NCBI GenBank assembly: GCA_001600615.1
Contig: BCKK01000003.1
Span: 1,846,181 to 1,910,180 of the forward strand
Direction of reading: 5' to 3'
Length of the DNA stretch: 64,000 nt
Source of the DNA: Dioszegia crocea
Lineage: Eukaryota; Basidiomycota; Tremellomycetes; Tremellales; Bulleribasidiaceae
This document shows positions 52,625 through 63,645 of the stretch, piece by piece. The translations under genes were made by a program, and so were the position numbers. Positions within the stretch are counted from its first letter, which is position 1. Each line of letters starts with the position of its first letter. The notes below the pieces were generated by a model. It was given only the letters and a program-made list of their open reading frames with translations, was not told the origin of the DNA and ran no database searches.

Positions 52625-54454
52625 ATGGCATATCGCAACCCTATCCTACCAGGCTTCAATCCCGACCCAACCATCATCCGCGTCGGTAAAGACTATTTTC
52701 TAGCAACATCGACTTTCGAGTTTTTCCCCGGTGTTCCCATCTACCATAGTGTAGATCTCATCAATTGGCGACTCATTGGTCATGCCCTCAGCCGGAGGTC
52801 TCAGCTGGATCTGCGGAGCGTGCGACACAGCGCGGGAGTATTTGCTCCCACTCTGCGGGAAAAGCGTGGCAGGATTTACATGAGCACGGTGGTTGTTCAT
52901 GCTTCCCGTCAAGATTCCGGCGCAGATGTGAGTCTCGACCGATTTTTTCCCTTGTGCCCAAGTTACTTGCTTACTGAACAGATGATGTCGGAGGTCACTC
53001 GGGGCTTCCACGTCTGGACCGATGATATATGGGACCAGACGTCTTGGAGCGACCCCGTTTTCTACGATAACATCGGGATAGATCAAGATGTGAGCGAAAG
53101 CAAGTTGAATCGACTCTGACGGCAGTTGTTTTTCTCGCCGGATGGCAAAGCCTACCTCAGTACCACCAGCGGCATCAAGGATCCCTCAGTCCCTAAAGTC
53201 GGTCTCGCGCTGGGGATATACATCTCCGAAATCGATCTAGAGACCGGGCGCACCCTCACTAGACCGAAGCTGATCAAGACATCTTCGCATGGCAACGGTA
53301 TAGCTGAAGGTTCACATATTTTCATCAAAGGTGATTACCACTACCTGGTTACCGCTGAAGGCGGCACGTTTGAGGGTCACCAGGAATGGGTGTGTCGGAG
53401 CAAGGAAGGGCCTCTGGGGCCGTGGGAAGAAGGCCCTTTGGACACCGTTAACCCGATGGTCTTCGCTTGGAATCATCCGGAAATTAGGCGCACTGGACAC
53501 ATGGACCTAGTTGATACTCCCGACGGCCAATGGTGGTGCGTCTTCCTCGCATCTCGAGACCACCTAGCTGGAGGCGGCTTTGTCGAATCTCAACTTGGGA
53601 GGGAGACGTTTCTCGCCCCCGTGGAATGGGTCGATGGTTGGCCAATCGTCAACGAGCGCAAACCTATTACCGTCAATATGGAATCCAAGGCGGAGCTTCA
53701 GAGACTTGAGGAATCGTTCTCTTGGTCCGACAATTTCAGGAGTAAGTCCAGGCATGATACATTTATCGTATCTTTAGTGACCGGCAGATGAGCTCGCGAT
53801 GGACTGGTATCGATTGCGAACACCCGTGAAGATCGACTTTAGCCTTGAGCATCAACCAGGTCACCTAGCGCTTTTTGGTTCACCTTACCATATCACTGCC
53901 GACGAATGCCCCACGATGATGTTGATCAAGCAAACCGCATTTAAGGGTACATGGACCTCCGATATGGACTTCGTACCAACCGAAGTCGGTGAAGAAGCGG
54001 GCACAGTTGTCTGGCGGAGCAAAGTCGCTTATGCGTCTTTGGGGGTACGAGGAGTTACCGACTCCAACGGAGGAGTAAAGCGAGCTATCGCGTTCACTTT
54101 TTTCGTCGCGGAGTCCGACGTCAGCCAGGTGAGTGGACAAGGATTCATTCGTTAATCATGCAGACTGTGTTTTACCCTCTCCTCGGCGGGGGTACGATAT
54201 CTCTGCGTATTACCTGTTCGTCCGAAGGATACCAGTTCAGCTATTCGGAATCAGGTCAATGGCAAGCATGCGGGTCGATGCAATCCTCATTGCTATCGCG
54301 AATGAGGAACATCGATTCAAAATTCACCGGAACTCACTTGGGCTTGTATGCACAAGGCTCAAACCGGGAACCCTGCTTGCACGCGGCAGTCTTCGCTTTT
54401 GCGAGATTCGAGGGCCTCCGAGCGGGCGGGGGAGATTTAGCGAGGGTTGGTTGA
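52625..54454 (+). CDS. beta-xylosidase/alpha-L-arabinofuranosidase, GH43
   Basis: Five exons (52625-52927, 52982-53089, 53126-53741, 53788-54128, 54164-54454) give 552 residues. The N-terminal five-bladed propeller starts NPILPGFNPDPTIIR, where the Asp of DPT is the catalytic base. GIAEGSHIF carries the acid Glu, and the repeated blade motif SVDLINW is visible. From ~375 a beta-sandwich domain (WYRLRTP...FTGTHLGLYAQG) matches the C-terminal domain of fungal GH43 beta-xylosidases. No signal peptide precedes MAYRNP, so the enzyme is probably cytosolic, like its GH78 and GH1 neighbours. Introns 2 and 4 are only 36 and 35 nt. Whether it releases xylose or arabinose cannot be decided here. Confidence 0.9.
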
Positions 54455-56376
54455 TTTGCATATGTTTTATGTAATGGACATGCAGATCTGCTACCGCTTA
54501 GCCTATTCACCCCTGTCTATAATCCTGCTTACAGGAGGTCACTGAGGTGACTGAGTTGCAGATGTGCTGTTTAGTGGGTAGATGAATTCACTTTACCAAC
54601 CTTTCTCACTCCCGTGCCACATGGTCGCTGCCATCAATTCGCTGCCATCAAGTCTTCGCCCTCGCGCGCTCTCACCAGTCCCTGTGACATCCTCCTCCTA
54701 TTGATGTACTCATTCTATGGCAAGCTACAGAATGCTGCGATCGAGAAGGCTTTCGCTCGACCAAAGTACAGATCATTGTCGCTAATAACTAGGCCACTTT
54801 TCGGAAATGCTTTAGTGAAATAATTTTGATAGAGCACGACGTTCGCGGCTGCCGGCCGATTATCAAAGCCAGAGTCACCCCACCCATTCAAGCAATGCAG
54901 CAGGTAATCAACAGCATAATTGTGTTCGTCGTCTTTGTTACCAAATAAGCAGCTTCAACCTCTGAACAACCTTTCACCACTATGACGCTCCCCGAGTCTT
55001 CGTTCGCGCTCTCTCCAGTCCTAGCGACATCCTCCGCAATATCTATTCTCACATTACTTCCTATATATCACAGTGGGACTGAACCAGCTGGCAGGCCTTG
55101 CTTGGCAGTTAATATGGTTAGGTGGGGGCGCGGGAACGAGGTGGGTGGAGGTACGGAGTTTAGGGACACGGAGGTAGCTAAACTATAGCCAGTTGTTTCA
55201 GCGATGATCGGGGTGGACGAACTAGATGTAGGCATGCAAGTAACTATGGGCTGCGAGGCACTAAGGACTACAATTCGAAATCGACGAGACCCATCCTACA
55301 GATGCGATCCCTTATGTATCTATCCTACTACTCCTTCTCTCTCATTCCCTTCTTCCTAATCCGGACCCCTAATCCTAACGCCTGCTCCGGGGCAGCTCGC
55401 AAGCACTGAGATGGGAGTAGAGTACTGAGATATGAAGACAAGGTTTGAGGGAAATTGGGTGGATGGAGGATATCGGAGGAATGGCCCGAGTGCGCAGGAC
55501 GGATGAGGTAATAGATGGCGGGGGAGGACAATGGGTAGAGGTACCGACGGAGATCACGCCCGAGATCTGGGGCACGATAATGACAAGAGGGATGCCGAGA
55601 GGTAGGGGCATGGGCATGTGAGGCCGAGGCGAGGTGGGTCAGAGCCGCGCTTCGCATAGGATCATGACACTATGCCATCTTCCGCCATTCCTCCACCGTC
55701 TAGATCAGTCCACCTGCAGTGAACACTAGGGAAGAGAATTCGCCGACACTCCCTACCGCGTTTCTCATCGTCTCCCAGTCTATGCCGTTGAGGTAAAATT
55801 GCAGTTGGATCAGCGTTTGCTCCCAAGGGTTGGCGGCTGGTGCGCGAGCGTCCGTCAACCACGGTCTCGTGTTCATCAGCGTAGTGTGCTCCTTTTCACC
55901 CCGACGAGATCAAGCTCGACCAATGATCAGTGATAGCATTGCCGACATCATCTGATCCAACGAAGCGGAGATCGCTCCAGCGCGAGGGGCGTCGTGATCC
56001 GTCGTCAAGGGCTCGTCCGCTACTCGGGTCATGACGGCCGTTCGTAGATTGTCGGCAGTCGCTCACACAACTGCGTTGTGCCGATCCCGTAGCGAGGGAC
56101 AGTCTGACTCAGTGTAGCTCGTTCTGTGTGAGCTGGGTTTAGCACCGCAATGTCGACATGGAACGGAAGGGGGAGCGAAGGACCGGTGGTCCCAAGGACA
56201 AGTGGCGAGCGCTGTCAGATCATTTACGTAATACGCAGCTTGGCGCTTTTGCCCGTATATAGCTAGTGAGCCAGCCTCCCTGTCTCCCTTCATCACCGTG
56301 ATATTACCGAGTGCTGAAGCGCCACAGGACGGTAACTTCCGGCTTCTTTCAGCGGCAACGATGATTTTCCACTGGA
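54455..56376. other. gene-poor region with small repeat pair
   Basis: About 1.9 kb without a recognised gene. Two diverged ~70-nt segments near 54597-54700 and 54967-55045 resemble each other. A 58-codon minus frame (55876-55700) looks protein-like (NPWEQTLIQLQFYLNG) but has no partner exon I can identify. The region may hold decayed genes. Confidence 0.4.
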
Positions 56377-57063
56377 ATGCAGGATCCCGCATATAAGCTC
56401 CTGGTCACCACCACATACGACCGTGGACACACTCTGGGGAACCCGCTCCGCTCAAGGTCAACCACAGTCGATGAGCCACCACTTTTCCAATCAGGTGGCT
56501 TGAAAGTTCACGAGGAGTCGGTTCAGACGCAGTCCGATCAAGTGGGAGCGGCGCTGAAGTAGACGGAAGATCTCGTTCGGCAGATCTCTTCAGCCCAGGC
56601 AGAGCGGGTTTATCAGGCTCAAGGAGCGCGCTCGACCTGGGGGACGAGGAAGACTCTCGCCGATATTGAGAAGGAGTACGAAGTGCTGGGCAGAATTCCG
56701 GCGGATCTGGGAGGGACGGGAATGAGAGCAGACAGACTTGCGGAGGACCTCGCTGAGAGGGAAGAGCGGATTGGGGTGAAGCAGGCGATGTTGGCGGTGT
56801 TGGCCAGTCAGGTGGCGGAGACGAAGTCGGAGGGGGATACGACCCGGTCCTTGTAAGAAGAGCGAGATACTCACAGAGTACATGTGATAGTCTGAGGTCA
56901 AAGGCGGAAGAGGACAGTCAGAAGAGCGCTTCGAACAAGAAGTCTTGGTCTCGGTGGTGGAGCGGCTGCGTGTGTGGCGGGGAGTTCGGCCACCTGGTAT
57001 CTGTCGCGGTCGAGCGGAAGTAGTCAGTCTGGCATGTCTGGTCTGACTCGGTCTGGCTGGTGA
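56377..57063 (+). pseudogene. broken member of the tail-anchored coiled-coil family (copy A)
   Basis: One frame runs from ATG 56377 to a stop at 57061 but is interrupted by TAG at 56560 and TAA/TGA around 56854-56895. After the first stop the frame stays coding-like, with a charged coiled coil (ADIEKEYEVLG, AEDLAEREERIG). The end (GLGGGAAACVAGSSATWYL then SRSSGS, final GW) matches the membrane tail of the copy at 57712, GLGAAVLITAGVGTWYF. The segment SKAEEDSQKSASNKKSW, which resembles copy D, lies in the other frame, so a one-base shift near 56953 is likely. A 38- to 51-nt intron at 56853 could explain the middle stops, but not the first. The N-terminal module shared by the other copies is missing. 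Confidence 0.6.
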
Positions 57064-57711
57064 CGAGTCCCGAGCGAGGTCTATGAGGATGAAGTGGGTG
57101 CCATATGACCCAGACTAGCATCTTTTGTTTATGATTTAATGTACTACTTTTTGCCCCATCAAGCGCAACATTGACCCTGGACAATCTGTACGCCATCCAT
57201 GCCCTGCTAACAAGGCTTGAAGATCTTAAGATCTCAGGGGACAATCTAGAGCTCCACCATAATCTTGACTTTACCAGCACCTTATGAGTGACCAGGTGCC
57301 ACACAATTGCGGAAGCAGGCCCGTTTAAAATCTCGACAGCGCATCAGACTGACGTGCACAAGCTTAAAAGAAGGGGCTTCAAGGATTCGTTTCGTGGGGC
57401 TCATACATCTCCTGACGTTCCAACGTATGTGTCGAGCCGATACACAGCTAGGTATAAAGGACATGCCACAAGGGGCTCTAACGGCTCCTGATCATCAAAG
57501 GTGTTCTTAAACACCCTTGGACTGTGGACAATCTTAATCCGGCCGCCACTGTTGCCATATCACTCCTCTCTTTACTCTTACCTCACTCCCCCATCACATC
57601 AACGTTGCCTCGACATCAAATCATCAAGCATCCCAGATATCAGATCCTGAGCCCCTCCACGCATTAACCCCTATATCCCTTATCCGATCCCATCCCATCC
57701 TTTACAACACA
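57064..57711. other. spacer upstream of copy B
   Basis: About 650 bp; the last 150 bp are CT-rich promoter sequence. No gene is seen. Confidence 0.4.
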
Positions 57712-58650
57712 ATGTCTACTCAATGGAGCGCCGCCGCGATGAAATCGAAAATGAGTAGCTTGTTCTCCACGGCTCCAGTCTTGACCGATGATGAAAAGGC
57801 ACTCAACAAGACCAAGACTGATCTGCAGTCGGTGTTCCGAACTGAATACGGCGATGCGGCTACAAGCAAGTACTGGAAAGAGCGCGACACCGCTTTCACT
57901 AAATCAACTTCCCCCGTCACTGTCGAACACCGTCTCCTGCGCGAGACCGCAACCATGCTGAGCACGATGAGGCTGGGCGGATATTCAAGACTCGATACGC
58001 AGGGAGCGCGATGGGAATCCGTTGGTGGCGAATACTCCCGGACTTTACAAGGCGATATCAGAGCTGATCCGTCTGGGTTGCATGCGACTTGGGAGAGCCA
58101 TTTGGGCTCGATCCCTACCATTACTGAAGCACGCGACCAAGCGAATACGAACATCAGCACCATCAGAGGCTTGCAGGACGCCAGGAGCAAGGGGACCAGG
58201 GCGAAGCAAGGTGTTGATGAGTTCACCAGCAAGCTGGAGCGCAACGCGGTTGCAAGGGAGATTCGGCGATTGGAGGATTTCAGAACAACCAGAGGAGCGC
58301 CTATCACTGAGAGACAGAGAGCTACGGAGCTGAGAGGCAAGGTCCATGAATTGGAAGATCAGAGAAAGAGGTTGGAGGAAACTCTGAAAGCGGCCACCGA
58401 TCAGACATCGGGCGAGGCGGAGAAGACGAAGCTGGCTCGAGATGAGCTCACGCGCCTCAACTCAGAGATACAGAGCAGGCGAGAGGAGATGGGATCGTGG
58501 ATGAGCCAAAGTGGCAAGACATGGGCGAAAGTGGGATTGGGCGCGGCGGTCTTGATCACGGCGGGTGTGGGGACGTGGTATTTCACCAGACCCGGGAGTG
58601 CATCAAATACCTCCTATGCCAGGTCGTACTCGCAGCAGTCGGATTGGTAG
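57712..58650 (+). CDS. predicted tail-anchored coiled-coil protein (copy B)
   Basis: A single exon encodes 312 residues, with A at -3 of the ATG. An N-terminal module (~25-110, LQSVFRTEYGDAATSKYW) resembles copies C and D. Residues ~165-262 are a charged coiled coil (REIRRLEDF, KVHELEDQRKRLEETL). A hydrophobic helix at ~274-291 (VGLGAAVLITAGVGTWYF) is followed by a short polar Ser/Tyr tail of ~20 residues. There is no signal peptide, so the architecture is that of a C-terminally anchored membrane protein facing the cytosol. The lack of introns in four successive copies is unusual here. No known family is recognised. Confidence 0.72.
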   Translation: MSTQWSAAAMKSKMSSLFSTAPVLTDDEKALNKTKTDLQSVFRTEYGDAATSKYWKERDTAFTKSTSPVTVEHRLLRETATMLSTMRLGGYSRLDTQGARWESVGGEYSRTLQGDIRADPSGLHATWESHLGSIPTITEARDQANTNISTIRGLQDARSKGTRAKQGVDEFTSKLERNAVAREIRRLEDFRTTRGAPITERQRATELRGKVHELEDQRKRLEETLKAATDQTSGEAEKTKLARDELTRLNSEIQSRREEMGSWMSQSGKTWAKVGLGAAVLITAGVGTWYFTRPGSASNTSYARSYSQQSDW

Positions 58651-59278
58651 AGATAGGCGGAGCTGTGAGCCATCAATGTCTGAGGAGGATGAGGAGTCTT
58701 GGGATTGGACGTCAGTGGCGGAAAGTGGCGGGAAACGCGAGGGTGGCGAATATCAGAGGAGAGTGGCGGAAGCCTTAGCCTGTTTACTTGTACTACCATC
58801 ACATATCAGCTATACCCGAATGCATATACCTGTCTTATCGCTCAGAGCGAGTCTCTGGACCTAGGCTGGATCCAGCTTACGATCAGTACCTGGGATGTGC
58901 TGCTGCACCAGAATGTTCCCTGAGGCTGTCAACGGTTGGTGAGAGGGGCTCCGACCCGTCAATCAACACACGAAGCACGTTTCACCCTTACATGAAAGGA
59001 CATCAGTCACGTTACGTGTGTCAGGTTTAGGTCAGGAGTATCAGATGTCATACGTGTCTAAGCAGAGGACAAGACTAAGGATGGTTCAGGGGTGGGTCCG
59101 AGATTGGCACCAGCTCCACAGGGACAAAGGATGCACCAAGCTCTTGCGCTGACTCCCCCACAGTCACCATTCGGATTGCTCTCTTCTCTCCATATCCTCC
59201 TTTACTCAAGACAACATCCCACACGCATACCCACGCCAGCACCACACAGACACCAACACCCTATATATCATCAGCAAC
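58651..59278. other. spacer between copies B and C
   Basis: About 630 bp with no credible gene. The last 100 bp before 59279 are C/A-rich leader. Confidence 0.4.
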
Positions 59279-60130
59279 ATGACTTCTTCGGCTTCCTCTC
59301 CAACTTGGGTGTCCCGTGCCACTGGCTCCCTCGCTTCCCTGCCCGGGTGCTCGGATGGAGGGTACATTCAAAGTTGGTTCCAGGACACCGAAAGCCCAAC
59401 AAATCCGTTGACCATCGCCACCAAGGCATTGGCCCGAGTCGTCAAGACCGAGTTCGGACCTGCTGGGTCTGCCGCATTCAGTAAGAAACTCAAGGGCCTA
59501 AATACCTGGACCGATCCGGATCCGACTTTCGACAAGACCGCCCGACTCCTGCTTGACTTCACGACTGTCATTCACGACGAGCTGACACAGGCTCACGGAG
59601 GAGAGCCGTGCCAGACTACCAGGTATGCCAAGGGCGCTGATCTCTGGAGAGATATCGAAGGGCGTGTCGGACGAATCGCGAACCCGACCAGTGACCTTGA
59701 GAGGGCGCAGATTTCGGCGAGGAGTTCGAGGCAGGACTTGTCGTCTGACGACATGCTGAAAGAGACGCAGAAGATTCTTACAAGGATCGAGAATGTGCAG
59801 TTGGGGCGAAGCGTGTTGGAGGGGAGGAAGGAAGTGGCGCGGTCCGAGAAGAAGCTCAGGAGAAGTGCGAGGTACGAAATGGCGAGGCTGAATGGTTTGT
59901 TGACGGAGGATGAGCCGAGGGAGGAGAAGAGTGTTCCGAAGAAGACCGATACCCAAAGCTCTGCCTCGATGAAGATCGCTGCTGCAGCGACTGTGGGGGC
60001 GCTGGCGACTGCAGGATTGGCGGTGTACTTGATGAGCAGCAGGAATAGGGCGGGATCAACTTGGAATGGAGAGGGCATGAGATCTGCTGGTCGAGGTATG
60101 AGGGCGGGTATGTCGGATTACAGGATGTGA
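59279..60130 (+). CDS. predicted tail-anchored coiled-coil protein (copy C)
   Basis: A single exon encodes 283 residues. The module ALARVVKTEFGPAGSAAF (~48-66) parallels LQSVFRTEYGDAATSKYW of copy B. A charged helical region (~150-215, GRKEVARSEKKLRRSARYE) follows. The hydrophobic segment at ~232-252 (KIAAAATVGALATAGLAVYL) is followed by a ~30-residue Gly/Arg/Met-rich tail (GRGMRAGMSDYRM). No signal peptide is present. It differs enough from copy B that the duplication must be old or fast-evolving. The function is unknown; membrane anchoring at the ER or mitochondrial surface is the natural inference. Confidence 0.72.
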   Translation: MTSSASSPTWVSRATGSLASLPGCSDGGYIQSWFQDTESPTNPLTIATKALARVVKTEFGPAGSAAFSKKLKGLNTWTDPDPTFDKTARLLLDFTTVIHDELTQAHGGEPCQTTRYAKGADLWRDIEGRVGRIANPTSDLERAQISARSSRQDLSSDDMLKETQKILTRIENVQLGRSVLEGRKEVARSEKKLRRSARYEMARLNGLLTEDEPREEKSVPKKTDTQSSASMKIAAAATVGALATAGLAVYLMSSRNRAGSTWNGEGMRSAGRGMRAGMSDYRM

Positions 60131-60583
60131 GAGGATTGCTTTGACTCTTCTACATATCAGTAGACATCTCGATGCATCAGACTGTTGTATAGCTGCGTCA
60201 ATTTGTCGCGTCAATTTGTTCAAGCGGATTCCTACGTGCACTGAGAGAGGCCTGTGTCGAAGATTGGACGAAGCCAGATTGTCGCTAAGCTCAACCCATG
60301 GCGTATTCGGATGTAAGTGATAGTCCGGCGAGCGTAAGTCCGCGCACGGGTCGAAAATGGATATCTCCTCCCGTGATGGTGAGACATGCATCAGCACCAT
60401 GATCATGAAAAAGGAGGCCCGCTATCCCCCCGTTATCCGCCCAAGTCAAGACCCCAACCTCGCCTCTCGCCACTCTTTGACCTGTCTTTTGAACATATCA
60501 CACCTCCTCCTGAAGACCAATAACCCATTGCTCAAAGCAAGACATACCACTCGGCAACACTACCACCAGACCAGTCCACCATC
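60131..60583. other. spacer between copies C and D
   Basis: About 450 bp; nothing recognised beyond a CA/CT-rich leader before 60584. Confidence 0.4.
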
Positions 60584-61336
60584 ATGTCTTCCACAACCAC
60601 CTCACCCAGCAACGCTGACCCGCGCGGCAGCCTCGCCAGCTGCACTCCCGAAGAACTCACTGCAGTCACTGCAAGCATTGCGGCAGCGCTCCAGGACCTG
60701 ACGGAGGCTATGATCAGTGTGATCAAGGAAGAATTCTGCGGTGGTGGAGCACAAGTCTTCCTCCAGGCTTGCGGGGCGAAAGTGGTCGAAACTGGTGGAT
60801 CGAGTGTACTGCTGGCGCATTGGTTTGACAGGGTCTCGACCCAGATTGCAGATACGATGGGAAAGAGGGATATGGATACGGGCTGCAAGCTTGTCGAGGG
60901 TGCTATACTCATGCGCAAGGTGTTGGATGATGTTTCAGTCATGCCCTTCGAGTAAGCCGAGTTCACTGATCGAGACGTCAAGGACCAGATTCAAGCGACG
61001 CTCACCTTCAAAGACGACACGGTGGAGTCCCTGAACGAGGTTCGGATGGCGCAGGTGATGAGGGTTATGGCAGAGGCGCCGTCTATGCAGGCGGGCGGCT
61101 CGGGTGGGTCGAGCACATGGTTTTCCAAGGAGACAGAGGGTGAGAGGACCAGCAAGGCGGAAGGCGAAGAGATGACCGAAGAGCAAAGCGGGCGAAGCTT
61201 GTCCACCCGCAAGACCAAGTACAACCGGTTTGGGCTAGGACTGGGATTGGCGGCGGGGGTGGTGGCAGCGGGATGTTGGTACGGCCTGACGAAAGCCACT
61301 GAGACGGCTATGACGGAGTCTCAACGCTTTTCGTGA
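60584..61336 (+). pseudogene. tail-anchored family member split by an in-frame stop (copy D)
   Basis: The frame from ATG 60584 codes for the family module (ISVIKEEFCGGGAQVF, ~45-60) and stops at TAA 60953-60955. The same frame then continues open to 61336 with a coiled segment, a Ser/Glu-rich stretch (SKAEGEEMTEEQSGRS) and a hydrophobic end (GLGLGLAAGVVAAGCWYGL) with a short polar tail, just as in copies B and C. A GTAAGC at the stop could be a splice donor, but no AG downstream restores the frame. Either the gene was recently disabled by one mutation, the stop is read through, or the first 123 codons make a soluble short form. Confidence 0.62.
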
Positions 61337-61998
61337 GTCGGGAGAAGGAGGCGATTATGGGTCGGGGCGGGATGAAGGGGTTGTGGACTGGTCGAAGCTT
61401 GAAGGCGTGATGCGTTGTGTTTTGTCTATATTTCAGTATGTCTCATCACGAGACCCTTCTCGAACTTAGGTGATGTCGATGTGATACAGTGTGAAGACTT
61501 GTGGTTGATAAGTCAACAATGAGTAGTCTCGTTCAGGGACGTCAAGGTGGATGCTGGATCTTGACGCTTACTCCCCAATACTACCCCTCTCCATCTCCAC
61601 AGCAATTCCCAATCCCAGCCCAGCCCAGCTCCCACTTGTCTCCAAGCTCTGTCCCATACTATGCCCAATCCAACACCATCTCAGACCCAAACTGCAGCCC
61701 CACCCTCCTTCTTATTCCCTCTCATCCTCATCTGCCCGACATCATCATCATCCACCATCAACTCCCCGACCAGTCTTCGACCCCCATCAGAAACAAGAAC
61801 CAAAAGTCCCAAGACCCAGACCCAAAACCCAGCCCAGCCCCAGCGTTTGCTCATGATGATACATGCAAAGGTCCCCAATGCAAAATCTTCCCCCATCCGA
61901 CGGCGCAGCAGACGTCGACCAGAGCAAAGCTCCCACAATTGCGATCCCTCCACACCTCTCCTTCCCCCTCCGCCCAAAAACCCGATAGCCTAGCGCGC
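61337..61998. other. convergent spacer before RPL9
   Basis: About 660 bp with C-rich tracts (61600-61900). Plus-strand frames here are low-complexity Pro/Ser reads of this tract, not genes. Confidence 0.45.
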
Positions 61999-63068
61999 TT
62001 ATTCGGTGACGACAGTGGTTTTTTCGCTCTGAATATATTAGCACAATAGGGATAAGGGCGGGAAAAGGGTAGAGACTCACGACGTAGATACCGTCTAGGA
62101 ACTTTCTGATCTATTTGGGTCAGCATTGTTCTGATAAGGGGCATGGATTGAGTATGAGGTGGGTTTTGGGGAATAGGAATGTGAATGGAGTAGATGGGGT
62201 GTGGATCGTCGCCCGACATTCCCTCCTATTCCGCCTCGCCGTCCTCACGTATATCTTCCCTGAATCCCACCTCTCAACTATGCTCCCAAACTCCACTTGC
62301 ACTCCACTCCCAACGAATCCAACCCAGCCCCAAATAGACAGACCCCAACTCACATCCTTGTTCTTGACCCGTGTCTTATCCGTCAAGCTAGCAGCCGACT
62401 GCGAAACGTTCTCAATGTCGTTCCCTTGGATGATGAGTTCATCCTTGACTTCCGACAGAGAGACCTTAGAGTCTCCAAGCATGGGGCATTCTCGGACAAT
62501 CTTCTCGCCCAAGAAGTTTCGGACCTGGAGTGATTTTCCGTCTTCGGAAGGGATGGCGTTGATGGGGAAATGGGCGTAGACGAGGCGCATCTTGTAGAGG
62601 AAGCCCTAAAGGGTTAGCAATTGGCTACAAGTCAAAGAGACGACAAAACTCACCTTGGTGACACCAGTAATCATGTTCTCAACCATTGACTTGACGGTTC
62701 GGAGGCAGGCAACGTGCTTCCTTCCACCGTGCCAGATGGTGAATTGGACTTTGTTCTCCTTGGGTGTCTTGACCTGGGGGTATTAGCACAAGTTGGGCAG
62801 AGGGTCGGATCAAGGGTCCCTCCTGACTCCATTGCGCCTTTCCATTCTCCCATACGATCCTCTACGCCTCCAGCATCTCCTCCATCATCCCCATACAATG
62901 TCGGACGCAACTCCGATCCCAACTCACCACCTGGATGTCCATCTGGATGTGCGCAATGCGCTTGACGAGCTTGCCCCTTGGGCCCTCGACGGTGATGGTT
63001 CGTGCCTTGGAGACAACGGTGACCCCCTCGGGGATGGCGAGGAATTCGACAGAGGTGATATCCTTCAT
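61999..63068 (-). CDS. RPL9: 60S ribosomal protein uL6 (L9)
   Basis: uL6 sits at the base of the P-stalk in the large cytosolic subunit. Five exons (63068-62928, 62773-62654, 62605-62354, 62110-62081, 62028-61999) give 190 residues, within one of yeast L9. Recognisable stretches are [50 protein letters not shown] and [12 protein letters not shown]. The last two exons are 30 nt each and encode [10 protein letters not shown] and [13 protein letters not shown]. The first intron is the longest (154 nt), as often seen in ribosomal protein genes. The 3' microexons were placed from protein continuity and clean splice sites. Confidence 0.93.
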
Positions 63069-63474
63069 CTCGGCTGTCGATGGTTGTCGGTGGTAGGTAG
63101 AGTAGACGTTTTGAAGGCTCAGTCAAGCAATCTCAATCTTTGCGGCAGGCTTTGCGGACTGGCGGGTGGAAGGGAAAACGTGGCGAACGGAGTCTCGGCG
63201 TTATGATGATAGGCGGAAGCACTGGTTTCGGAGTGTGGCGGATGCTGTCGGTGATAGGCCTATCGCCGATCATGCCGGCGGCGCCATCCGTAACTCCGGT
63301 AACTAGCGGAAGTAAACATTTAGCCGAAGCTTATGTAACATCGGCTATATCCGTTCGAGTCAGATCTCGACTTGCGTGCTCAGATTCGTCCAACTTTCCA
63401 TCTCACAATCCGATACAGATATATAGATTCATAGATCAATAGTACCCCTTAAGCACGGTCAGACTCCCCGATAG
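63069..63474. other. divergent promoter region of RPL9 and aminotransferase
   Basis: About 400 bp upstream of both genes. No TATA box is clear; nothing else recognised. Confidence 0.45.
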
Positions 63475-63645
63475 TCCTACGCATACCGAAAAAGAAGAGG
63501 CGCAATTCCCCGTCTTATCCGATTCAACTTGGCGATAGGCCTGCCTCATCATCGGCTAGCCGCTCGACCTCTTATCTCTGTCGCTCGAAGCTTCAATCCA
63601 CGCACCTACTCTTCACCCGCTACCAAAGATACTCCAGCGCCCCTC
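63475..63645 (+). other. ATG-less in-frame extension resembling a mitochondrial presequence
   Basis: The frame of the aminotransferase is open from 63475 (after TAG 63472-63474) to its first ATG at 63646. It encodes 57 residues rich in Arg, Ser, Ala and Leu (RLIRFNLAIGLPHHRLAARP) and free of acidic residues until near the end. No ATG occurs in it. A TTG at 63529 has A at -3 and G at +4, a good context for near-cognate initiation. Confidence 0.45.

Noticed and set aside
60952..60995. Possible intron removing the stop in copy D
   Set aside because: The GTAAGC donor exists, but none of the downstream AG sites restores the reading frame that encodes the membrane tail.
61501..62049. 182-codon plus-strand frame opposite RPL9
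   Set aside because: It reads a C-rich 3' flank and the antisense of RPL9 exon 5; Pro/Ser low complexity.
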